Shown one piece after another: positions 58,094-64,000 of a DNA stretch of 64,000 nt. The DNA lies in NCBI RefSeq assembly GCF_003072065.1, contig NZ_QCYG01000004.1, positions 248,001-312,000 of the forward strand, written 5' to 3'. The notes beneath the pieces were generated by a model, which saw only the letters and a list, made by a program, of their open reading frames with translations, was not told the origin of the DNA and did not search any database. Numbering within the stretch: the stretch's first letter is position 1; each line of letters starts with the position of its first letter. The stretch comes from Thalassorhabdomicrobium marinisediminis (GTDB taxonomy: Bacteria > Pseudomonadota > Alphaproteobacteria > Rhodobacterales > Rhodobacteraceae). A program made the position numbers and the translations under genes.

Positions 58094-58918
58094 ATGTTCA
58101 AGACGGTCTGGGATGTCGTCGTTCAGATGATGAACGACCTGGCGGAAAAGAACGCCGGGCTCATCGCGGCCGGGGTCGCCTTTTACGGCCTGTTGGCGAT
58201 CTTTCCGGCGATCGCGGCGACCATCGCCCTGTTTGGCCTCTTCGCGGACCCCATCGTGGTCGAGACGCAGCTCGACCTTCTGACAGGGTTGATGCCGCCG
58301 GGCGTCTTTGCCCTGTTCGAGGCGCAGATCGAAGGGTTGCTGAACGCCCGCGACACCACGCTGGGGCTGACCACGCTGATTTCGCTGGGCATTGCGCTGT
58401 GGTCCGCGCGCTCGGGCGTAGCGGCCTTGATCCGTGGGTTGAACGCCATTTTCGAGCGACCCAACCGCCTGATCCTGCGCCACGTCCTTGTGGCCCTGTT
58501 CATGACGGTCTGCCTGATCGGCATTGCGCTGATCGCCTTGCTCATGGTCTTCGTGGCGCCGATCATCCTGCGGATCATCCCGTTGCATGCCAATACCGAA
58601 GTGGTGCTTGAAGTGATCCGCTGGTCCGTCGCCATCGCGGTCTTGTTCATCGGTCTGGGCGTGCTCTACCGCTACGGGCCGAACCGGCGCTTTGCCCGGC
58701 TGGGCTGGATCACCCCGGGGGCCTTTCTGGTGATCATTCTGTGGCTGATCGTGTCGCTGATCTTCACCGCCTATGTGACCAACTTTTCCACCTATACCGA
58801 GGTCTATGGCTCCATCGGTGCGGTGATCGCGCTGCTGGTCTGGTTTTACCTGAGCGCCTATCTCATCCTGCTTGGGGGTGCTCTAAATGTCACACTCGAC
58901 CGGCGGAAGCCACTGTAA
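58094..58918 (+). CDS. YihY/BrkB-family inner-membrane protein
   Basis: A 274-residue membrane protein with about six helices. The N-terminal FKTVWDVVVQMMNDLAEKNAGLIAAGVAFYGLLAIFPA is the typical YihY/BrkB opening (older name: ribonuclease BN, which was a misassignment). The helices NLTTLISLG-like TTLISLGIALWSARSG and the C-terminal SIGAVIALLVWFYLSAYLILLGGALN are also family hallmarks. Function is unsettled; an envelope or transport role is usually assumed. It follows the small lipoprotein gene after 12 bases. Confidence 0.9.
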   Translation: MFKTVWDVVVQMMNDLAEKNAGLIAAGVAFYGLLAIFPAIAATIALFGLFADPIVVETQLDLLTGLMPPGVFALFEAQIEGLLNARDTTLGLTTLISLGIALWSARSGVAALIRGLNAIFERPNRLILRHVLVALFMTVCLIGIALIALLMVFVAPIILRIIPLHANTEVVLEVIRWSVAIAVLFIGLGVLYRYGPNRRFARLGWITPGAFLVIILWLIVSLIFTAYVTNFSTYTEVYGSIGAVIALLVWFYLSAYLILLGGALNVTLDRRKPL

Positions 58919-59061
58919 TGCCACAATTTTGCCGCTTTGACGCGGGGTGATTTACCCGACGGAAGATTTTTTCTAGAAAAATGCGATCGGCTTGAATAAA
59001 GTTTTGCCAATAAAACAAGCGCGGCAGGCAAATGTCGCAAATTTTGAGGCGGAGCAAGATT
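58919..59061 (+). promoter_or_regulatory. AT-rich region upstream of the adhesin operon
   Basis: 143 bases, clearly richer in A and T than the surroundings. GGGTGATTTACCC (58945-58957) is a short hairpin, and TTTTTCTAGAAAAA (58968-58981) is a perfect 14-base palindrome. GGAG at 59051-59054 is the ribosome-binding site of the adhesin. The promoter of the secretion operon should be here; the palindrome may be a regulator site. Confidence 0.45.
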
Positions 59062-62000
59062 ATGTCAGCGATCAATTTCGTTGTCCGTGATGATTCGGGC
59101 AATATCTCAAGGGGTGCCGTGGCCGCAGAGGGTCATCCGGCGTCGCTCATCGTCGGGTCGGGGGCAGATATTTCGCTGAACCTGACGGCGGGGCAGATCA
59201 TTTCCTACACGCGACAGGGGCAGGCGCTTGAAATTACGCTGGTTGACGGGCGCACCATCGTGATCGAAGGGTATTTCACGGCTGAGGGCGTGGCCGAGAA
59301 CACGCTGCTGCTGTCTTCGGACGGCTATATCACCGAAGTGAACCTGACGCAGGGCGCGGGTGCGGATTACTACGCGAACTACGTTCTGAACGAGACCGGG
59401 GCAGGCAAATACGCCGCCGATGGTGATTTGTATTTCATGCGCAGCGCCGATGTGATGCTGGCCGAAGGCTATGTCCCGGCCGATGACGAAGTGGGCATGC
59501 TGGGCACGGCCTTCGGGGCAGTGGCGCCCGCGCTTGGGCTTGGCGGCGCCGCGGCCGCCGGTGCCGCAGCGATTGTCGCAACGGGCGGCGATGGCGGCGG
59601 TGACGGTGGCGGCGGCGGCGGAGCCGGTCCGGTGGTCGAGATTACCTCGGGCACGGAAAGCGTCAATCACATGGTCAACGCGGTCGATCATTCCGACGGC
59701 GTCGAAATCGGTGGCGCCGGCACGCCGGGCGCCACGGTTGAGGTGCTGGTGGATGGCCACACGGAAACCACCACGGTGGCCGCCGACGGCACCTGGAGCG
59801 TGACCTTCGCGCCCGAGGTGATTGCAACCGGGGACTATGCGACCCCCGTTGAAGTGACGATCAGCAACGGGCACGGCACGACGACGGTGACGGACGTGCT
59901 GGTGATCGATACGGTCATCAACGTGGACATGGATGCGACCGGCGGCGCGGATGGCATCGTCAGCGCAAGCGAGAACGCCGCCGGTGTCACGCTTAGTGGA
60001 ACGGTCACCAGCGGCGACAGCGTCACCGTGACGGTCGACGGTGTGGACTACGCAGCGGTTGTCACTGGTACGACTTGGACGCTTGATCTGGGGCAGGGGG
60101 CGCTTGCCTCCGGCGAATACGATCTGGACGTGACCGTCACCGCGACGGACGCGGCGGGCAACGTCACCTCCTCGACCTCGACGGTGGTTGTCGACACCGT
60201 CACCAATGTCAGCGTGGACACCTCTGCCGTGGGCGGGGCCGACGCGGTCGTCAACGGGGCGGAAGCCGGCAGCGGCGTGACCTTGACCGGCACGGCCCAG
60301 CCCGGCGCCACGGTCGTCGTCACCTTCGGCGCGGTGTCCCAGACCGTGACCGCCACCGCGGCGGGCACCTGGGAAGCCAGCTATGACGCCGCCGATGTGC
60401 CCACCGGCGAGACGGACGTGCCGGTCACCGTCACCGCCACGGACGCGGCGGGCAACACGGCGACCGACAGCGGCACCGTGACCGTCGACACCTACGTCAA
60501 CGAGTTGTCGATGACCTCGAATTCCGCAGGCGGGACCGATGGCATCGTCAACTTCAATGAAAGCGGCCAGCCCATCACCATGGGCGGCACGGTCGAGGCA
60601 GGATCGAGCGTTATGATCGATCTGCACGGCGTCAGCCTTGCCGCGACGGTCGATGCGAACGGCAACTGGACGGTGACCTATCCGCCCGGCACCTTGCCCG
60701 GCGGCGAATACGACACCACCGTGACCGTCACGGCGACGGATGCGGCGGGCAACAGCTCGACCCTGTCCGAGACCGTAACCGTGGACACCGTGGCCGGCGA
60801 TCTGGCGCTGTCGACTGCGCCCATCGAGATCGACGACGTGGTCAACGCGGCGGAACATGCCGACGGCGTGATCATCAACGGCACCGCCACACCGGGGCTG
60901 ACCGTGACCGTAGGTCTGGGCAATGCAACGCTGAATGTCGTCGCCGGGGCGGACGGCACCTGGTCGGTGAACTTCCCCGCAAGCATGGTGCCGCAGGGCA
61001 CCTATGACAGTGCGATCACAGCGTCGATCACCGATGCGGCGGGCAACTTCAAAGAGGTCAGCGACACGGTCCGGATCGATACCGAGGTCACCCCCTTCAA
61101 TTTCGCATCCGCTCCGGTGGAAGGCGACGACGTGATCAGCGGCGCGGAAGCGGCGGACGGGGTTGTCCTCTCCGGTGAGGTCGAGGCGCATTCCTTCGTG
61201 CAGGTCGATTTCGGCGGCCAGTCCATCACCGTGCAAGCGGGTGCGGACGGTCAATGGTCCGCCAGTTTCCCCGCCTCTGCAATCACAGGCGGCGAATACA
61301 TGGCCACGATGACCGCCACTGCCACCGACCCTGCGGGCAACACCGCGGTGATCACCGACACGGTCCAGGTCGACACGATTGTCAGCCGTCTGACCTCGTC
61401 GGATCCGGTGGAAGGGGACAACATCGTCAATGCGGCCGAAGCCTCCGACGGGATCACCCTGAACGGAACGGTCGAGGTCGGCTCATCGGTGCTGGTGACC
61501 TTCGAAGGCACCACACGGGCCGCGACGGTCGATGCGGCCGGAAACTGGACGGTCGATTTCGCCGCTTCGGAGGTGCCGGCCGGGCAATACGACGCCACGG
61601 TCACCATCGCGGCGACCGATCCGCACGGCAACACCGACAGCATCACCGACACCTTCCACGTGGACACCACGCTGCCCGATGCTCCGGAAATCGAAAGCAT
61701 GACGCTCAACGGCGACGGCGTCGAATATCTTGGTATCGCCTCCACAGCGAACGACATCACCGTCACGCAGATCGACGAGACCGGCAACGCCACCGAACGG
61801 GCGGATGGCTCGGACGGTGTGACCCTGCCCTGGGGTGCGACGCTGTTCAACTTCGGCCCCGCGCTCTCGGACGGGTCGCACCTTGTGGTGAACGAAACCG
61901 ACAGCGCCGGAAACGCCAATGCGACCTATGTCGTGCTGGAAGAGACCGGAACGAACGTGGTCGACACCGTCGGTTTGGACGGCTTTGACATCGGCGCGAT

Positions 62001-62235
62001 CGACCTGAGCTTTGCCAAGGATTCCGATCTTACCCTTGATCTGTCCACGCTGGAAGGACTGTCGGACGCCAACAACACGCTGACGATCCACGGCGGGGCC
62101 GACGACAGCGTGACCCTGTCGGGCGCGTCAGCCAGCGGTCAGTCCACGGTGATCGACGGAACCACCTACGACATCTACACCATGGGCACGGACGGCCAGA
62201 TCTTCATCGAAGAGGATATCAACGTCACCCTTTGA
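59062..62235 (+). CDS. BapA-prefix, Ig-repeat surface adhesin, probable type I secretion substrate
   Basis: A 1057-residue, acidic, cysteine-poor protein. The first about 110 residues form a BapA prefix-like domain (SLNLTAGQIISYTRQGQALEITLVDGRTIVIEGYF). A hydrophobic Ala/Gly segment and a Gly/Asp linker (about 145-190) follow, then seven Ig-like repeats of about 97 residues, then a C-terminal 180-residue part ending in GQIFIEEDINVTL, probably the secretion signal region. There is no Sec signal peptide. The next genes encode a TolC-type outer-membrane protein and a type I secretion ABC transporter, so export by that system and a role in adhesion or biofilm are inferred. The ATG at 59062 follows GGAGCAAGATT. 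Confidence 0.88.
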   Translation: MSAINFVVRDDSGNISRGAVAAEGHPASLIVGSGADISLNLTAGQIISYTRQGQALEITLVDGRTIVIEGYFTAEGVAENTLLLSSDGYITEVNLTQGAGADYYANYVLNETGAGKYAADGDLYFMRSADVMLAEGYVPADDEVGMLGTAFGAVAPALGLGGAAAAGAAAIVATGGDGGGDGGGGGGAGPVVEITSGTESVNHMVNAVDHSDGVEIGGAGTPGATVEVLVDGHTETTTVAADGTWSVTFAPEVIATGDYATPVEVTISNGHGTTTVTDVLVIDTVINVDMDATGGADGIVSASENAAGVTLSGTVTSGDSVTVTVDGVDYAAVVTGTTWTLDLGQGALASGEYDLDVTVTATDAAGNVTSSTSTVVVDTVTNVSVDTSAVGGADAVVNGAEAGSGVTLTGTAQPGATVVVTFGAVSQTVTATAAGTWEASYDAADVPTGETDVPVTVTATDAAGNTATDSGTVTVDTYVNELSMTSNSAGGTDGIVNFNESGQPITMGGTVEAGSSVMIDLHGVSLAATVDANGNWTVTYPPGTLPGGEYDTTVTVTATDAAGNSSTLSETVTVDTVAGDLALSTAPIEIDDVVNAAEHADGVIINGTATPGLTVTVGLGNATLNVVAGADGTWSVNFPASMVPQGTYDSAITASITDAAGNFKEVSDTVRIDTEVTPFNFASAPVEGDDVISGAEAADGVVLSGEVEAHSFVQVDFGGQSITVQAGADGQWSASFPASAITGGEYMATMTATATDPAGNTAVITDTVQVDTIVSRLTSSDPVEGDNIVNAAEASDGITLNGTVEVGSSVLVTFEGTTRAATVDAAGNWTVDFAASEVPAGQYDATVTIAATDPHGNTDSITDTFHVDTTLPDAPEIESMTLNGDGVEYLGIASTANDITVTQIDETGNATERADGSDGVTLPWGATLFNFGPALSDGSHLVVNETDSAGNANATYVVLEETGTNVVDTVGLDGFDIGAIDLSFAKDSDLTLDLSTLEGLSDANNTLTIHGGADDSVTLSGASASGQSTVIDGTTYDIYTMGTDGQIFIEEDINVTL
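59632..61680 (+). repeat. Seven tandem Ig-like domain repeats in the adhesin
   Basis: Each unit is about 290 bases. Repeating protein landmarks are a GT-type strand (LSGTV, LTGTA, LNGTV), a DG-WSV or GNWTV strand, a GEYD turn, the motif TATDAAGN and the closing VDT. Repeats 2-4 share VTVTATDAAGN with very similar codons, so slippage or recombination could change repeat number. Confidence 0.85.
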
Positions 62236-62313
62236 CGCCCGACAGGCACGACAAGGCGGAGGGCCGGATCAACCGGCCCCCGTCCGCGAAAGACAAGCGA
62301 GTTGGGGTAGCAC

Positions 62314-63684
62314 GTGGGACAGGCGAAAAACTTCACGACATCGGCGATGACGCTGGCCGTTCTGACGGCCCTTGGCGGCTGCATGGGCGAGGGTTTGGGC
62401 GGCGACATCGTCTCACGCGCGGGGGGGCTGGTGGCCGATGGCCAAAGCTTCGTGGGCGGCCTGATGCCCGGTGCCGGGGCGCGCGAACGCGCCCCTGATG
62501 CGCCAGCGCTTGACGGTGAGTTGTCCAACGGCGACCGCTCGGACACCATCGACGCGCTGCTCAACCGCCGCTCGGTCCTGCGCGACGGCCCCTATGCGCA
62601 GGTGGCAAAGGCGGTGCTGGCCGCCAATTCCCGCGCCGCCGAGGCGGACCTGCGTGCGGCGATGCTGCGCGCGGAAGCGCGTGAATTGAACTGGCTGCCG
62701 CAGCTGGGCCCGAGCATCTCTCTCACCTCGCTGGGGTCGGTGGTAGCGAGCCTTCTGGTCGAACAGACGCTGTTCGACGGGGGCGCCAACCGCGCGGCCC
62801 GCGAATTTGCCCGCGCCGATGTCGAGGTCGCCGCCGTCACCCTTGCGCTGGACACCAACGACCGCGTTTATCAGGCGCTGGACCTGTATCTCACCGCGCA
62901 GGCGGCCGATGCGCGCGCTGCGGTGAACGCGGGCGGGATGGCCCGGATGGAGCGGTTCGAATACGTCATGTCCGAACGGGTCCGGGCGGGGATCAACGAC
63001 CGGGCCGATCTGCAATTGGTGCAGCAGAAACTGACGCAGATGCGCTCGGACCTGCTTGAGGATCAGGAAGCCGCCGCCGCCGCGCGGGCCGAATTGGCCG
63101 CCATGGCCAACGGGCCGCTGGACGGCGTCACCGGCCTGTCCGATCTGGGCGACGTGGTGGGCACGGCCCAGCCGCTGGAGGTGATGAAAGTGGCCGCCGA
63201 AGGCACCCGCGGTCTGGCCGAGGCGCGGGCGTTGCAGGCGGGTTATGTCCCCCGCGTCACCGCCTCCGGCACCGTGGGGCAAAGCGACAGCGCCGGGCTG
63301 AACATCGGCATTCCCAACGGGTTCGGCTTTGGCCGCGGCGCCGAGCGGGCCGCGCTTGAGGCGATGGCCGACGCCGCCGACCGGCAGGTTCTTGAGCAAC
63401 GCGAAGACAGCGCCCGCGACGTGGCCGCAATCCGGGGGCGCGTCACCTCGCTCGCGCGGCGCCGCGCCAATATCGGAACGATCATCGAACAGGCCCGCGC
63501 CAACTACACCCTGTTCGAGCAGCAATTGCGCGCCGGACAGCGCACCGTGCCCGAGGTGGTCGGCGTGTTCCGCACCAAGCTGAACGCCGAGCGCGAGGCG
63601 GTGACTCTGACCTATGATCTGGCGCGGCAAGAGCTGTTGCTGGCGCGGCTTTACGGCACATTGGTGGACGGAGAAGACATTTGA
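62314..63684 (+). CDS. TolC-family outer-membrane lipoprotein of a type I secretion system
   Basis: A 456-residue outer-membrane efflux protein. The N-terminal signal ends in the lipobox LTALGGC, so it is probably lipid-anchored. Two long helical regions with the TolC pattern follow: SRAAEADLRAAMLRAEARELNWLPQLGPSISL with FDGG soon after, and later ARALQAGYVPRVTASG with LFEQQLRAGQRTVPEVVGV. It would form the outer-membrane duct for the adhesin encoded upstream. It starts with GTG 78 bases after the adhesin and overlaps the next gene by four bases (TTGA). Confidence 0.9.
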   Translation: MGQAKNFTTSAMTLAVLTALGGCMGEGLGGDIVSRAGGLVADGQSFVGGLMPGAGARERAPDAPALDGELSNGDRSDTIDALLNRRSVLRDGPYAQVAKAVLAANSRAAEADLRAAMLRAEARELNWLPQLGPSISLTSLGSVVASLLVEQTLFDGGANRAAREFARADVEVAAVTLALDTNDRVYQALDLYLTAQAADARAAVNAGGMARMERFEYVMSERVRAGINDRADLQLVQQKLTQMRSDLLEDQEAAAAARAELAAMANGPLDGVTGLSDLGDVVGTAQPLEVMKVAAEGTRGLAEARALQAGYVPRVTASGTVGQSDSAGLNIGIPNGFGFGRGAERAALEAMADAADRQVLEQREDSARDVAAIRGRVTSLARRRANIGTIIEQARANYTLFEQQLRAGQRTVPEVVGVFRTKLNAEREAVTLTYDLARQELLLARLYGTLVDGEDI

Positions 63685-64000
63685 GCGGACCGGTCCTTGC
63701 CTTTGACGTGAATGCCACCCGCGGCGGCAAGCTCACGCGGGTCTCGAAGCCCCGCGCCGGTGCGCCGCCCGCGCCCGGGGCCGCGCCAGCCGGGCCGCCC
63801 CCTGCAGCCCGCGCCGATGACCGCTATAGCGAGAAGGCCCGCAACCGCGCCGATCTCGCCGCGACCTATGCCGCGCTTCTGGGCAAGGACATCGTGCGCT
63901 CGGACCTGCTGGAAGGGCTGGCCGCCCATGAGGGCGACGCGATCACACCGCTGACCATTGCGAAGGCGCTGAATGCGGCCGGGCTGGTCACCTCGGTCAC
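63681..64000 (+). CDS. Type I secretion ABC transporter (N-terminus only, cut by window end)
   Basis: 106 residues are visible before the window ends. The putative start is a TTG overlapping the TolC gene stop (TTGA); a GTG at 63708 is an alternative. After a proline/alanine-rich stretch comes LAATYAALLGKDIVRSDLLEGLAAHEGDAITPLTIAKALNAAG, which resembles the C39-like (peptidase-inactive) N-terminal domain of type I secretion permease/ATPases; no catalytic cysteine is seen. Transmembrane and ATPase domains would lie beyond the window. A membrane-fusion-protein gene is expected downstream. The frame is not the one giving the most open upstream ATG at 63712. Confidence 0.7.
   Translation, partial: MSGPVLAFDVNATRGGKLTRVSKPRAGAPPAPGAAPAGPPPAARADDRYSEKARNRADLAATYAALLGKDIVRSDLLEGLAAHEGDAITPLTIAKALNAAGLVTSV

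Noticed and set aside
59107-61254. 715-codon open frame on the minus strand opposite the adhesin
   Set aside because: It mirrors the repetitive, GC-rich adhesin gene, is His/Arg/Gly-rich and low in family-like motifs, and has no ribosome-binding site. A shadow of the real gene.
59632-61680. CRISPR-like or satellite repeat
   Set aside because: The period of about 290 bases encodes Ig-like domains in frame, with divergent sequence between units.

Overview
The window is high-GC, densely coded bacterial chromosome. Gene content points to an alphaproteobacterium of the Rhodobacteraceae/Roseobacter group: a division and cell-wall (dcw) cluster with two small DUF2484-type membrane proteins next to murB, aerobic cobaltochelatase genes cobS-cobT, pntAB, an RTX protein ending in a Hint domain, and a short intergenic repeat with a GAGGTATTTTTG-type tail. 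This assignment is inferred from gene families and order, not from a database comparison. I see no rRNA, tRNA, CRISPR array, insertion sequence, phage gene or origin.

Region 1 (1-22.5 kb) is the dcw cluster and its envelope continuation, almost all on the + strand: ftsI (5' end outside the window), murE, murF, mraY, murD, ftsW, murG, murC, three tiny membrane proteins, murB, ddl, ftsQ, ftsA, ftsZ, lpxC, bamD, recN. Together these make the lipid-linked peptidoglycan precursor, build the divisome, commit lipid A synthesis and insert outer-membrane proteins. A flavoprotein gene lies antisense between murD and ftsW and shares its stop tetranucleotide CTAG with murD. ftsZ is followed by a clear intrinsic terminator.

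Region 2 (22.7-31.5 kb) holds a LuxR-type regulator fused to an alpha/beta-hydrolase fold that lacks the usual catalytic histidine, a CLC-family chloride transporter, a DUF427 protein, a Xaa-Pro aminopeptidase, and the cobT/cobS subunits of the aerobic cobaltochelatase.

Region 3 (31.6-38.9 kb) starts with an ECF sigma factor and a translationally coupled RskA-like anti-sigma factor. They are followed by a secreted fasciclin protein and a Tat-exported MsrB, which looks like an envelope oxidative-stress module. Then come a membrane protein, a J-domain protein, BolA, a DUF4177 protein, gatB and a lytic transglycosylase.

Region 4 (38.9-58.9 kb) is mixed metabolism: pepN, a 54-residue DUF2256 protein, malate synthase G, a class I amidotransferase-like hydrolase, a 1231-residue RTX/Hint protein, pntA-pntB with a strong terminator, a DUF1992 protein, an RluE-type pseudouridine synthase, a MATE transporter, an M20 amidohydrolase coupled to a YrbL-like kinase-fold protein, moaA, a small lipoprotein and a BrkB/YihY membrane protein.

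Region 5 (58.9 kb to the end) is a surface-adhesin operon: a BapA-prefix protein with seven Ig-like repeats, a TolC-family outer-membrane lipoprotein, and the beginning of a type I secretion ABC transporter cut by the window edge. I find no wholly new defence or mobile system. The strongest leads are the histidine-less LuxR/hydrolase fusion, the RTX/Hint protein, the adhesin operon and the dispersed hairpin-plus-tail repeat.
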